From Chloranthus sessilifolius (lineage: Eukaryota > Streptophyta > Magnoliopsida > Chloranthales > Chloranthaceae), in the NCBI GenBank assembly GCA_021018995.1, contig CM037589.1, forward strand, positions 8,447,001 to 8,511,000: a stretch of DNA of 64,000 nt, given 5' to 3'. The translations under genes were made by a program, and so were the position numbers. Positions 1-11,924 of the stretch are shown here, piece by piece. The number at the start of each line of letters is the position of its first letter. Position 1 is the first letter of the stretch. The notes below the pieces were generated by a model. That model worked only from the letters and a program-made list of their open reading frames with translations, was not told where the DNA came from and did no database searches.

Positions 1-60
1 TCCTTAGATCCATTGGAATGTTAAATGCATCTATATAATCTATTTCTGTATGTGTTTCAG

Positions 61-123
61 GTAACTAATTATCATGTTGTGGCTAAATTGGCTATGGATA
101 CAAGAGGTCTCCAGCGTTGTAAG
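61..123 (+). CDS. DEG5: DEG5-like exon with catalytic His
   Basis: 21 codons reading VTNYHVVAKLAMDTRGLQRC and a final Lys. It is preceded by a tttcag acceptor and followed by a gttcgt donor. The His of NYHVV is the triad histidine. Phase 0 on both sides. Confidence 0.93.
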
Positions 124-3100
124 GTTCGTTTCACATTTCTTCATCCTTTCTGTGTTTTCTTTTGGATGATATTGTTACGCTTTACTCTGGTTTTAGTTTT
201 ATAATCATTTTTTCACTATAAGGTAGGTTTCTTCTGTAAAAGTATTGTTATGAATTTATTATGCTCTCTCTTTTCTTGAAAGGTATTTTTAGTGGATACT
301 GATGGAAATACCTATGCGAAAGAAGGCAAACTTATAGGTTATGATCCAGCATATGATCTGGCTGTCCTCAAGGTATCCCATTGAGCTTTTCATTTAATTT
401 ACTATGCCTATATCGTTACTCGCAGTTTGTGAGCTATTTAGATTGCATTATTCGTACCTTTGCAAAATCTGTTCTTTTTTTATAAGTAACTGTAGGAGGG
501 TTAGTTTTTACTTAAGCAAGGTTCGCACTTGCAGTTGGCATCATTGTTTCCTTAATGGATTAATTTTGTTCAGAAAATTTTAATTTCACCATAAAGAAAA
601 CAATTAGATATCAGTTTTTGACTAATGAGTCTCTCATTTGAGATCAGTTTGGATGTACTTTTTGTTTTTATTGAAAACAGGTTGATGTTGAAGAAAACAA
701 GCTAAAACCAGCTCTTATTGGCAGTTCTCGCGATCTACATGTGGGTCAAAGTTGCTTTGCTATTGGGAATCCTTATGGATATGAGCATACTTTAACTACA
801 GGGGTAAGATTCTTGTGGTTTGATTGTTAATGTACTCTTTTGGTGACCATAAGACATTTCTACCAATCCTTTTGCAAATTATTCAGTTAATCAGTTAATC
901 TATCATTTAAAAACACGTTTACAATTTAGTGAACTCATTAGGTAGTGTTGATACTTTGTTGTGATTAAGATGATTCATTTCAGGCATGGCTTGTCTTTGG
1001 TTGTCAAAATGCTTCTTAATGGCTTCCTGTAATAGGAAACCAATTTGACATTGGAGAATAATTATTAGTAGAAACCAGCTATATTTTAGAGGGCTGCTAT
1101 GCGCACACCACTTTTTCTTTTTGCATCATTTTCTAGTCACACCATTTTGCTACCCACACACCAAATAATGAAAATAATGACAATAAGTTTTACTTTATTT
1201 TTCCTAATAAAGATTCAAAACATGTATTACTTATCCAAAAGTGTGTTCATAGGAGCTTTTGGGTCTACACAAATTTTCTCTAATTTTGTATTTCTTTTTT
1301 TTAAATAAAATAATTTTTTCTAGGCCCGCACGGACTTTTGCTATTCGCACACCTTATTTCCTTTTTGAGGCATGCGGGAAGAAAAAGGTGGTGTGTGCGT
1401 AGTAGCCCTCATATTTTATATTGGATTGCAAAGCTAACTTGTGTGGGTCTCATAGAGAGCTAGAGTTCAGGTCAACTAGAAATTCGAATACTCGGGCAAG
1501 TTTTTTAATTTAATGCCCTTACAATGTAATATGATTTCTGGAGTATACAGTTGAGTTTTTCAGTTGTTCAATCTAAATTTTTGAGTATCTAGTGAAATTT
1601 TTAGTTATTTAATTTTCTTGGGTTTTAGGCCTTGTTTGATAACATGGAAATGTAATTTCATTGTGAAAATGAAACTTAGTTTCCAATTGTTGTTGTTTGA
1701 TAGCTATTTAAGGAGATGGAAATGAAATTAAGCCGTCCCGCATGAAAATTGAACTTCCATACACCAAATCATTTTAGGAGGAAATCATTTCAACCCTTCG
1801 AGTGGCTGAAATTGAGTTTCCTACTAACAAAATAATAATGTTTTGTTATTGGAACTCTAAAGTTACTTGTAAAAAACCTAAAAGCAAAATAAAAATAAAA
1901 ATTGACTATTAAAAAGTAACTTCAATTTTTATGACCATCATACCAGTCCGATCACTATGACCACTACATTATCTAGATCATACTCTTTTCAGCTAATATT
2001 TGACTTTGGTCAAAGTTTAAATTTTAATCAAACTTTAATTGGATTTATAAGCTATATAAAGTTGACTTTTGATGAAACTTTGACTACTAAAACATGATAA
2101 TAAGTTGTAAGTTAGTAATATATTATCAAAATTTTAAGGGTCAAAGGTTGACTTAAGGTCGAACTTTGACTTTTAATTAAAATTTATTTTTTATTAAACT
2201 TAGACTCTAATAATTTGATGACGAAAAAGGATATTGTCGTATTAATGTATAATTTGATGCTAGATTCTCAATTGTATTAGTCAATAGTTTGACATTTAGT
2301 CAAACTTTGACTTTTGGTCAAACTTTGACTTTTACACAAATTTTATTTATAGTCAAACTTGAAACCTGCTTATAGATAGAGTCTACTACTATATAAATTT
2401 ATATCGTATCAGTACAATTTTTTCTTGGTCAAAGTTTGACTTTTGGTCAAAGTTCGATTTCCATAAAATGTTATAAATTTTTATTAGTGAAATATTATAA
2501 TTAAAAATATCTATCATTATTTTCATTTATAATTTGAAAATACATTGCCTCATTTTTATTGGTCAAAGTTTGATTCTTATTCAAATATTGACTTTAGTCA
2601 AAAGTTGAGATTTGAGAAGTGTATATTGACAGTAGATAGTGATTATTATTATTATTATTTATATTTTGGTAATATAAATTTTAATCAGTCAAAGTTTGAT
2701 ATTTGGTCAAACTTTGACTTTTAAACACAATTTGATTTTTTTGAACTTCTGTATCCCCAATGAGATTATCATTTTTTTAATTTATTATTTTCTAGTACAT
2801 TACCAAATTTTATTTTACTTTTTTTTTATATTTGGTCAAAGTTTGACTTTTTAAAAAGTTGATATTTAGTCAAAGTTTTTACAGTGTAACCTAGCGATGG
2901 ATATGAATACTATTATGTTAATTTGTAGGTTGGCGGTAGATTGTCGAATTTTTTATTGGTTAAAGTTAAAAAATTTAGTCAAAGTTTGACTTTAAAAAAA
3001 AATAAATTTTCTTTCAAGTTTAAAAATTTAATTTTGTTTTGACATATAATACATACTAGCATTTACTATATAACTTTGTACTTTAGTCTTAAAATTTTTT

Positions 3101-6100
3101 TATTAATCAAAGTTTTACGTTTAGTCAAAGTTTGACTTTTATTAAAAGTGAATATTTGATCAAATTTTGACTAGTGTGACCTAAATATATATGAGCATTG
3201 TTATATTAATTTACAATTGGACTTTTATAACTTGTTAGTACATTGCAAAATTTTCTTTTGGTCAAAGTTGAAATTTTAGTCAAAGTTTGACTTTTATAAA
3301 ATTTAATTTCATTTCAATGTATAAACTTACAGTTGATACTAGAATTTATAACTTTGTTATTTAGCTTTACATATTTTTTTAATCAAAATTTTAAGTTTGG
3401 TCAAAATTTGACTTTTTATTTGAGTTTGACTTTTCAAACTCTAACTTATGTAACTTAGTAATAAATAGTGATTACAATGGTATTAATTTGTAACATAATA
3501 GAATATCATTAAAAAAATCATTGGTTAATATTTGACTTTAATAATAAATGATCAAAATTAAAAAATTCATTTTCAAAGATACTAATCAAACAAGAGAAAT
3601 CAATTTCCAATGAAATTCATTTCTCAAACACACTAATCAAACAGTGGAAAATCCATTTCTAGAGGAAACCATTTCCTAGGAAATCAACTAAGAAATTGAT
3701 TTCATTTCCTCTTTGGAGTTTCATTGCTATCAAACAGGGCCTTAAAAGAAAAATAGTTTTCCCCTCAACTTCATCCAAGTTAGGAGCATTTCAAGCAAAT
3801 TCAACAGTTATTGAATTTTTGAGTAATAGATTATGTTTTTAGACAGCAACATGCAGTGAGGGTTTCTCATCACTGTATAAAGTTTCCAAAGAATGATAAG
3901 AAAAGCATCAATTGCCTAAATATGCAAACTGCCCAACAGTAAAGAGAAAATTACAAATATGTTCCATTGTGCTTGACAAAGTGTGGACATTCATACATCT
4001 AATGAAGCGCTTTCTTAGATTACTCGGAGGATATCAAATTGGTGGTATATCATGTTTTTATGTGCCTTACTAGATATGATGAATGCAGGTTGTGAGTGGA
4101 TTGGGCAGAGAGATACCATCCCCTAATGGAAGGGCCATCCGAGGAGCTATACAAACAGATGCCGCTATTAATGCTGGTAATAATTATGCATCCTCTTAAT
4201 AATCCTCTTTCTCAACACAAAGGTGGTTGTTATTCTAATAATTATGCGTCCTCTTAATAATCCTCTTTCTCAACACAAAGGTAGTTGTCATTCTATATGT
4301 GGGAAGAGAGGAATGGTTCAGTCATCATCATTTAGATTATATAATATATGTTTTGATGTTCCAAGTGAGTTTATTCTTGTCTTTCTATTGTTCCATTATG
4401 CTTAAGAGTTAAGACATAGGGTGCAACTTAACACTACGTACTCTAAACTATTTCCCATATCTTTCAAATTGGGGATTCTCCTCTATATTCTATTCTCTTT
4501 CTTTCTCTTGATCTTCTTCCACATCCATGATGGGAAGCATACTAGGAATTTCGTTTCTTATCCCTTTCTCTCCCTGAAGTTTAGTGAAGGGAGTAATTTA
4601 AAAGAAGGTGATAGCCATAGACACAAATCTCCTCCTCGTGATGGGATCATACAAGTTATACTATTTATGTGATGGAGGGTATCCAACGAAGATACACCAA
4701 ACAACTTTGTGATCTAATTTGTAAGGACTGATATCAGGTATTTAAGCAAAGGTTACGCAACCAAAGATTCTAGGAGGAACTAGGAAAAGGGGATTTAAAA
4801 AGGTGAATATGCTTTGAGGAGACTTTCCCTAAAGAATAAGTGTGGGCATTCTATTAATGAGAAAGCACGTTGTGAGGCCGCTTCACTCCACAAATTCTTT
4901 GGAACATTCCTCCCAATCAATAAAGCCTGAGCAACAAGGATGCCGGTCCTTCCTTTCTGCTACCCCATAGTTTTGAAGGTAGGGCTTGAGGCTTGAGGAA
5001 ATGAGAAGAATACCCCCTCCCCCTATTATGGGAACGAAGAGACTTTATAGAGACATTGAACCGATGTTGAATGATTTTATGGTAAACATGAAAAATAGAA
5101 GCAACTTCATCTTTGGTTTTCATCATGTATATGGTAGCGAGACGGCTATAATCATCAATAAAGGATACAAAATCACGAAATCCAAATATTGAAGTTGTTT
5201 GGGATGGTCCCCACACATGAGAATGAACAATTTCAAATGAACTATTACTCGACCTACCACTGGGAGGATAGGAAACTCAATTGTACTTTGAGAGTTCACA
5301 CACTTCACACTTGAAGGGGATTCTATCAGTTGCCTTGAACTTCTGTCGGAATAAAATCTTTTTCCATGGTAAAGGCACATGACCACAATCCACATGCCAC
5401 AATTCAATCTCTCCAATAGACGTAGCTGCAATAGCTACAGAATTTTATACCCTCTGATTTTTGTCCTTCTTTTGTCCTTCAAATATGTAGAGCCTTCTAT
5501 CTTCTAGGCCATGGCCAATAACATTTCCTATGGACATATACTGGAAGACACTAAGAAGGGAAGAACGTAACACTATAGTTTTGATTTTTATCTAGGCTGC
5601 TAACCGATAGAAGATTGATAGACATTTTCAGAACAAATAATGTAGAGAGTAAAAGGAGAGAACCAATTTGGATAGTAACTCTACCAGTAGCAGGAACAAG
5701 AGATCCATCAACAACACGAATATGACATTAATCAGGCATGGGAGACAAACTGGGAACAAAAAAGGCATCCCTGTCATATGATCAGTGGCACCAGAATCGA
5801 CAACCCAATAGATGCCAAGAGAACTGCAGGCATGAACGATTCCAGTAACATCGATTTCAACTCCAAGAATATTGTATCTATTCTTCAATTCAATCATAGA
5901 ACATTTGTCACCAATCACTGCTTGATTTTCCTCCATAGACAAGATACTCCAATACAAAGGCTGTCCACACAGCAATCTCAACAAAAACAACCAATCGGGA
6001 GCCCTTACAAGGCTGCCAAACACCTGCCATAGATTTTTTTTTTGAGGAACCACCACCTCTACCTCAATACAAATTACACACCAAAACTGAAGTGTACAGT

Positions 6101-9100
6101 CTCTTTCAATCATTACACCCTCAAACTTGGTCCTACGACCCAATGGAGTTTCCACAACCACCTTTCAACACCAAAAAAACAGGAATAAGATCTCATTTTC
6201 AACACACAAAGGGGAATACTCCCTCTTTACACAAATCCATAGCTTAGTTTTTCGATCTTCCTCACTTTCAAAACACAAAATACTGCATTCCGTTGTGATT
6301 TTTTGACAAACAAATCACCACTCAATGCGATAAACACATATCTGTACCTTTCAAAACTCAGCCCAAACAAACACATGCACATGATACAGGCCATTAATCA
6401 TCAACTGCACAATAAAAGAAAATAACCACAACATGATTCTATCACATCCGACTCAGTTTGATTCATTTTCTCACAAATCCGGCAAGATTCTGGCAGAATT
6501 TGCAGGTTTCTGGCAGAAAATTCTGGCGACAATCACTGGAATAGCACTTAGAATCTGCACAAAACACATTTAAAGCATCAGAACATACTTACAGCAAAGT
6601 TCCAATGCTCTACATGTGTTTATTGGAGATGTTCTAAAAGACATTCATATGTATCAACACTTCATGAGGAAACTCATCGATCTTACTATTACTTGTCCAG
6701 ACTTAACATATGTTGTCAGTCTAGTCTTTCAGTATATGCATTCTCCACAGAATTGTCATTTGAAGCAGTTTACAAGATCCTCTCCGATATTTGAAGTCAA
6801 GCCTTGGTATGGCTACCTAGATGTGAAAGTATTTACAGATGCTGATTGGACTGGTTCTTTGAGCGATAGGATGTCCAGCACGGGATACTGTTCCTTCCTT
6901 GGAGGTACCATAATCAATTGGAAGAGTAAGAAACAATATGTTGTATCAAACCCGAGTGCAGAATCTGAGTATAAGGAGATGTCTCAAGGTGCCCGTGAGG
7001 GTATGTGGGTCTGATTCATCTTAGTCGATCTTAATATACATGTGAAGCTCCCCATGACGCTTCATGGTGATAATGAAGTCACCTTACACATCACTGAAAA
7101 TCTCGTCTATCATGAGAGGGCCAAGCATATCAAAGTAAAATGTCTTTTCATTAGAGAGAATAGAATTAAATGAATATTCCATTCCTCAGGTTGCCTTCCG
7201 ATATCCTCACTAAAGTAGTTGGGAGAACAAGCCTATGTGGCATCACTTCCAAGTTGAGCATGATAGACATCTATTCACCAACTTAAGGGGGATTGTTTGT
7301 TGGTGTATCACTACTATTGACATGCACATGTTTAGAACTATTTTGTATATTCATAGGTGACAACATTGTACATTGTATTCTTAAGCATTCATATATATTC
7401 AAATGAATGGGTGTGAGGTGATTTAACTCACAACCCTAATTTCCTCATCTGTCCTCCATTTCTTCTCTTCTCTTCTAAACCCTAAGGTCAAAGATTTTTT
7501 TTTAATGAACAATTACTATCTCCTAAGTGAATGTATAACTGGGAAACAGTTTCTTACTGTTGGGATTACTATTGAAACACCTTTCCATAATAACCTATAT
7601 GCCATTACAGACGGTAAATGACTGTTTAGATTGAATGTTTCTGATTCTCTAATCCAACCGTTTTCCACCCTTTTGCCTTTGTTTGTTACTATTCATGAAC
7701 AGTTTGTCTGTTCATGTGTATTTTCTTGAACCTCTATAATGGGGACTTCGGGCAGATTCCCGAAGAACTTGGTTTCTCAAGCTCTCTTCCCTCGAGATTC
7801 AGTGAGTTGAAGTCATTCAGTTTTTATTCTTTTTCTTTCTTTCTCACTTTTAAAGTTGTTAGTATATATTTGAGATACTGGTGGTCATGGATGTGATCTA
7901 AGTATCTAACACGAGTTGATCCAGATTCACGTCTAAAATTTATGGGTTGTGTTAATTGTAACTTGGAGCCGTCTTCATTGTTACTCAGTTACTGGAGATT
8001 GGTGGGGGCAAATAGAGTCTTACATACAACATATGAACATGCATCAAACCTACGTTTTATACTTTTCTTAGAATTTTTCATTTAAATCTTTGACTTAAAA
8101 GATGGCTCAACCAAGAGTTGTCTTCATTGATACTCAATTGCTGGCTACTGGTGGGAGTGAATAAAGTTTTAAGGACAGCATATGAACATGCATCGAACCA
8201 ACACGTTATACTTTTCTTATATTTTCATTTAAATATTTGGCCTATTAGTTAAAATGAATTCAAAATTGATGCTCTACCAAGAGATACATGGCTCATTTGA
8301 TGACAAAAAGGTTCATACAGACTTCCATTGCGGACAATCTAAAATGTACCTAATCCTTTGCTAAATTAGATGCTGTCCAGGTAATTCTATCTGGAGATTG
8401 ACTCTCTCAACTGATATCATAAGGTTGTGAAGCTCCTTTTGCCCCATTAAATCCTGCCAAAAGCTGACTTCCACAGATTTTAGGTGATAATTTTTTACAT
8501 GAAGTATGTTATAGAAGCCATTATAAAACAAAAGAGCGTTCGTATGTTAGTATCATCTTTGATGCTTCTTGACATTTGAAGCTGCTCACGTAGAAAGGGT
8601 GTGTCTTCATTCCTCAGTACAAGTACATCACTAGAAACATGGGTGCAAAATGTCTAAAATCCCTGTGAGACTAAAACATATTTGATTTGAAGAGGGAGAT
8701 TGATGGGGAACGGCAAGATCGAACGTAGAGAGAGCGAGCACTTACAGTTGCGCGCGCGAGCTACGGAAACGACTTTAAAGTCGCGCGAGCGATGATAATC
8801 CTTGCTCGAATGAGCTACGGCACAAAATTTTATGCGAAAACTTTATTTTTTGTGTTTTACTAGTATTAGAACTCTTTTATTTCGAAATTAACTATTGGTG
8901 GCCTATATATAGAGGCTTGTAAAGACTTTTTATTAGTGGATTGATTATTGAATGTTTTTATGCTTGAGTAATCCTTGCCTGAGATGGGTTTGGTGTGAGA
9001 CAAAGGGAGTGATTCCCATATATCTTCTGATTTATTATCTTCAACTTGCGTGATCTCTTATATTTGCTATCTTTCGATTTGTGTTTGCTTCTGTAAACCA

Positions 9101-11449
9101 TAGCCTAATTGTTTCCTTTCAAATCCAAAACCCTAGACCTGTTTTGAAGCCCTAAACCACACAAAGCCAATACCCTTTCCAAAACCACAAGCTGATCTAA
9201 AGTCATAAGCCTTTTACAAACTCTAATTCCCTTTTACAACCCGATTTGGAATCTGTGAATCTACATCGGACTGAAGACGAGCGCCTACGCCTGGAAAAGC
9301 TAGAGTCCTATCTCTAGGCCGATCTCGCCTCGACTTTAAAAGTACTTGTGCATCGAACTGGACCCTACCTGGATCTTGTGTGATCTACCCATCAAAATTC
9401 TGCAAAACCCTAAAGGTATCGAAGATAATTTTGCGATTAAACTTGATTTAATTTCATTAATTTCGGCAAATCTGCATAAAAATCATATTCCGCATTTTAG
9501 GGTCGTTGTCCCGTGTCAGAGATCTTCTGAGTGATCGAGGTGCATATGGAAGATCAGAGGCTTGTTTAGCAAGAAGTCTATTTGATTATCAACAAAACTG
9601 ACCTTGCTTATGCAGTGTGAGTTGTGTGCTAGTATCATGCTACACCGTGCACAAAATATTACTATATGCTAAGTCATCACTGACATTAGGTATATTGTGC
9701 CCTCAATGGGGCATCTATACTACTCCAATGCAGACTTGTCTGGATCACGCTCAGATGGGCCATCTACCTTTGATTACTGGCGTTGGTTGAAGGAAACTTG
9801 GTGGCATGGAAGAGTAAAATAAAGACCATCCCGGATAGATCTAGTGTCGAAGCAAGGTACAGGCGATGGCACAGAGTGCTTGTGAGTTGGTATGGTTAAA
9901 AACTGTTTCTGACTGAGCTTAGAGTGGAAGTTCATCTATCGCTGAATTTGAACTTTGACAACCAATTGACTATCCATGTTGGTTCTAATTCTTTGTTTCA
10001 CAACTGGGCAGCACATCAAAGTGAGTTGTTACTTTGTTAGAAGGAAGGTGTCTAGAAGATAAACTTGACATCAAAGGATTACTTCACTACTGTTTTTACG
10101 AAGCTCTTGAGAGAAGTCAGAAGTATAATATTTTTATTCATAGGGGTTTTTATTTTTTACAAAGTAGTTTATATATGGTTTGATCTTCTAAGTGAGGTTA
10201 TTCTTCTCTCTATATACTTCTACAATATTTTAATGTCATTTCAGACATAAGATACGAGTGAAATTTATGCTAATTAATTTTCCTTAACCCACTTTGATCT
10301 TCTTATGTCTTTGTTGTTTCAGTATTGATAGCAAACAACTTTATCTTTTCTATATTTCTCTCTTTGAAAGATTTCATTCACCGATCGTAACCAAAAGAAC
10401 TTCAGATCAAGCAGAGTTCCCTCTGGCTCTCTTTATTTCTTGTTGTTTGCAGAGTCTCAAATAGTGAGTGATTCATTAAATGCTTTAGTTCATCATAGGA
10501 AGATAGGTAACTAGTATGCTGAGAATTTCACTGCCCTTATATTGCTTAAGCATTCCAAAATTATTTGTTCCAGAGTACTGCATCATCATCGACCTTGAGC
10601 ATTAAAAACACATCTCAAGATGTGGAAATTTCTTCGATCCAACTTGATATATTGATTTATCTAACAGGAAACTCAGGTGGGCCTCTAATCGATTCTTACG
10701 GTCATGTTATTGGAGTTAACACGGCTACTTTCACTCGCAAAGGTTAGCAAAAATCCTCTGGCAAGGGACTTATTTCAGTTTCTTTGGTACCGTTATGTCT
10801 AAAACATGTCATCATTAGCATTCTTCTCAATGTGGTTATCGCGGTTACAAATTTCCTTTACCTTTGTAGTGCAACGGTACCAAATAAAAAAGGAAGATCA
10901 TGGAATATTGTTTTAGTTTTACCTTTCTTACATAATTTAGTAATAATAAAGGGCACTGAAATTCTGTTGCATGCAAATTAAAGGACCACCCATTCATGAA
11001 TCAGTAGTCAATCCATTCACTTCATTAGTTTCTTATTGTTATCATATTTTCCAAGTTAAGCAATAGAATTTACAGGCGAAACAAATTGTAGAGAATTAAA
11101 TATGGAACCAAGATCAATGATGGTTAGAAAGATATATCTAGAAAAATCAACTATAATGCTAAATGATGTATCGAAAATAAATTACAGTTAGTCGTTTGGA
11201 AACTGAATTGTTTTGAGATTTATGTTATGAAACGATTCCATTAGATTCTTCTACAGGAATCCGATAGCCTTGATAAATGTGAGAAACCTTCCGTCTTTCA
11301 AAGTTCACAAAGTTCTGACTCTTTGACTTTCATTGTACACAGGGTCAGGAATATCCTCTGGCGTCAACTTTGCGATACCGATAGATACAGTTGTTAGAAC
11401 TGTCCCCTACTTGATTGTGTACGGAACATCTGTTAGCAACAGGTTTTGA
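61..11449 (+). CDS. DEG5: DEG5-like chloroplast serine protease, 3' part of gene (six exons)
   Basis: Trypsin-like Deg/HtrA protease. In the known family DEG5 pairs with DEG8 in the thylakoid lumen and takes part in photosystem II repair. Six exons join in one open frame: 61-123, 283-372, 681-803, 4089-4176, 10668-10742 and 11343-11449, all with GT-AG borders. The triad is visible: His in VTNYHVV (exon 1), Asp in YDLAVLK (exon 2) and Ser in GNSGGP (split across exons 4 and 5). The chain ends soon after FAIPIDTVVRTVPYL with a TGA and has no PDZ domain, which fits DEG5 rather than DEG1 or DEG8. The transit peptide and early exons lie upstream of the window. Introns of 3.3 and 6.5 kb are full of transposable elements, yet no frame damage is seen, so the gene is probably functional. 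The gene-family call is firm; the exact orthology to DEG5 is my inference. Confidence 0.93.
283..372 (+). CDS. DEG5: DEG5-like exon with catalytic Asp
   Basis: 30 codons from VFLVDTDG to YDLAVLK, with a gaaag acceptor and a gtatcc donor. The Asp in YDLAVLK is the triad aspartate. Phase 0 on both sides. Confidence 0.93.
681..803 (+). CDS. DEG5: DEG5-like exon, protease core
   Basis: 41 codons from VDVEENKLKP to YGYEHTLTTG, including the conserved GQSCFAIGNPYG strand-loop of Deg proteases. The donor is gtaaga. A 3.3-kb intron follows. Confidence 0.93.
1081..1418. mobile_element. hAT-type MITE with perfect 8-bp target duplication (element 1089-1410)
   Basis: A 322-bp element in DEG5 intron 3. 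Its terminal inverted repeats are about 30 bp long (GAGGGCTGCTATGCGCACAC at the left; near-complement ending in AGTAGCCCTC at the right). ATATTTTA is duplicated exactly on both sides (1081-1088 and 1411-1418). An 8-bp duplication with short inverted ends indicates a non-autonomous hAT element. It has no coding capacity. Orientation is arbitrary. Confidence 0.85.
1625..3744. mobile_element. PIF/Harbinger (Tourist-like) non-autonomous element with TTGAC palindrome array (element 1628-3741)
   Basis: About 2.1 kb in DEG5 intron 3. The ends GGCCTTGTTTGATAACATGG and the complement of the right end, GGCCCTGTTTGATAGCAATG, are inverted repeats. They are flanked by a TTA duplication (1625-1627, 3742-3744), as in Tourist/PIF-Harbinger elements. 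A looser inverted similarity rich in GAAATG and ATTTCATT extends about 100-150 bp inward. The interior is very AT-rich, non-coding, and carries tens of copies of GGTCAAAGTTTGAC or its mates. Each is a palindrome exposing TTGAC on both strands. Confidence 0.75.
4089..4176 (+). CDS. DEG5: DEG5-like exon leading to the active-site serine
   Basis: 88 bp reading VVSGLGREIPSPNGRAIRGA and on to TDAAINA, ending with the first base of the Gly codon of GNSGGP. The acceptor is atgcag and the donor gtaata. The active-site loop is split by the 6.5-kb intron that follows. Confidence 0.93.
4178..4293 (+). repeat. 58-bp tandem duplication next to a splice donor
   Basis: Two copies (4178-4235 and 4236-4293) of a 58-bp segment beginning TAATAATTATGC, with only a few differences. 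It starts one base inside the intron after exon 4176. The second copy lacks the exonic G and therefore the donor context. Confidence 0.85.
4570..6161 (-). pseudogene. Ty1/copia polyprotein fragment (protease and integrase), decayed
   Basis: Read on the minus strand. A copia protease motif WVVDSGATDHMTG lies near 5790-5830. After it come degraded GAG-pre-integrase sequence and an integrase core with FIDDYSR near 5140-5170. A degraded integrase C-terminus follows, resembling the usual VPKxLWSEA and phenylalanine-glycine-rich tail, down to about 4570. Frames are interrupted by several stops and shifts. Reverse transcriptase is absent. The element sits in DEG5 intron 4 and is not expected to encode protein. 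Confidence 0.8.
6616..7290 (+). pseudogene. Ty1/copia RNase H fragment plus 3' end
   Basis: On the + strand, opposite to the neighbouring integrase piece. The sequence DLTYVVSLVFQYMHSPQ, then FTDADWTGSLSDRMSSTGYC and SKKQYVVSNPSAESEYKEM, is typical copia RNase H. Past the stop at 7014, degraded codons for AKHI and for PTDILTK-like sequence continue to a purine run AAGGGGGATT near 7286. That run is a polypurine tract just before a probable LTR. Confidence 0.82.
7295..7490 (+). mobile_element. Probable copia LTR fragment
   Basis: It directly follows the polypurine-like AAGGGGGATT and opens TGTTGGTGTATCAC, a usual TG start. It contains CATTCATATATATTCAA as a possible TATA region. The right end is not clear, and no second LTR was found within the intron. 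Confidence 0.45.
7966..8240 (+). repeat. Diverged direct repeat, about 125 bp, offset about 148 bp
   Basis: Two copies (about 7966-8090 and 8114-8240) share GTCTTCATTG, CATATGAACATGCATC and TATACTTTTCTTA in the same order. They lie in DEG5 intron 4 and are non-coding. Confidence 0.7.
8690..10060 (+). pseudogene. Highly decayed copia-like fragment
   Basis: About 9700-10060 has a recognisable copia RNase H remnant: YYSNADLSGSRSDGPST and, after a frameshift, WRWLKETWWHGRVK, then FNFDNQLTIHVGSN. 8690-9540 upstream is non-coding and may include an LTR or leader. It begins after GAGGGAGAT with TGATGGGG and has GCGCGCGAGCTACGG-like GC stretches. Only the RNase H assignment is supported. Confidence 0.5.
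10061..10667 (+). other. Remainder of DEG5 intron 4, no feature seen
   Basis: AT-rich intron sequence running to the acceptor ctaacag. I see no coding, repeat or RNA signal of note. Confidence 0.6.
10668..10742 (+). CDS. DEG5: DEG5-like exon with catalytic Ser
   Basis: 75 bp completing GNSGGP, then LIDSYGHVIGVNTATFTRK and the first base of a Gly codon. Phases match the exons on both sides exactly, which supports the 6.5-kb intron despite the transposon fragments in it. Confidence 0.93.
11343..11449 (+). CDS. DEG5: DEG5-like terminal exon
   Basis: 107 bp from GSGISSGVNFAIPIDTVVRT to the C-terminal SNRF and a TGA stop. The acceptor is acacag. The protein ends without a PDZ domain. Confidence 0.93.
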
Positions 11450-11924
11450 TTCTCCTGTTTCAGTTGTTCTCTTAATGCCTACGCTTAGATATTTTTCATG
11501 TAAACTTTGGAGACAACTCCTTAGAGCTGTCGTCCTTATAAACTACAACTAAGATTGGAAAGATCAAATAGGCTTGTAGATATCTCTCAAGAACTCTAGC
11601 TACTTGGTTATAATTTGTAAAGCTTACACCAAGCTGCCAATATAATATAGAGGACGGATTAATGGCAGTTGACCTCCCAACTTACAGATTGGGCCATGAC
11701 CGCCCCATTGTCTGCCATGTGGCATAGCTTTTGCTTAACCCAAGTCATCATAGCTGTACCTCATATTGGGAGCTATCTTGGGCCTAAAAATGTCCTTGAA
11801 TGGGGATTTGAACCATCCTATCTAGGCACACTAATATGGATGGTTGCGAATTTTTTATTTTATTTTTTTGAGCCTAGACAACCTTCAGCCAGAGGAGTGC
11901 AGTTGCAGATATGACAGTTTAGGA
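11450..11924 (+). other. DEG5 3' UTR and intergenic sequence
   Basis: No coding signal. The 3' UTR must lie at the start, but no canonical AATAAA was found close to the stop. Confidence 0.5.

Noticed and set aside
10565-10747. 60-codon open frame starting before the DEG5 Ser exon
   Set aside because: Only the part from 10668 is exon. The upstream residues are intron read-through, and the acceptor ctaacag at 10661-10667 fits the phase.
61-11449. DEG5 copy as a pseudogene because of heavy transposon load
   Set aside because: All six exons keep frame, splice sites and catalytic residues, so decay is not supported by this sequence.
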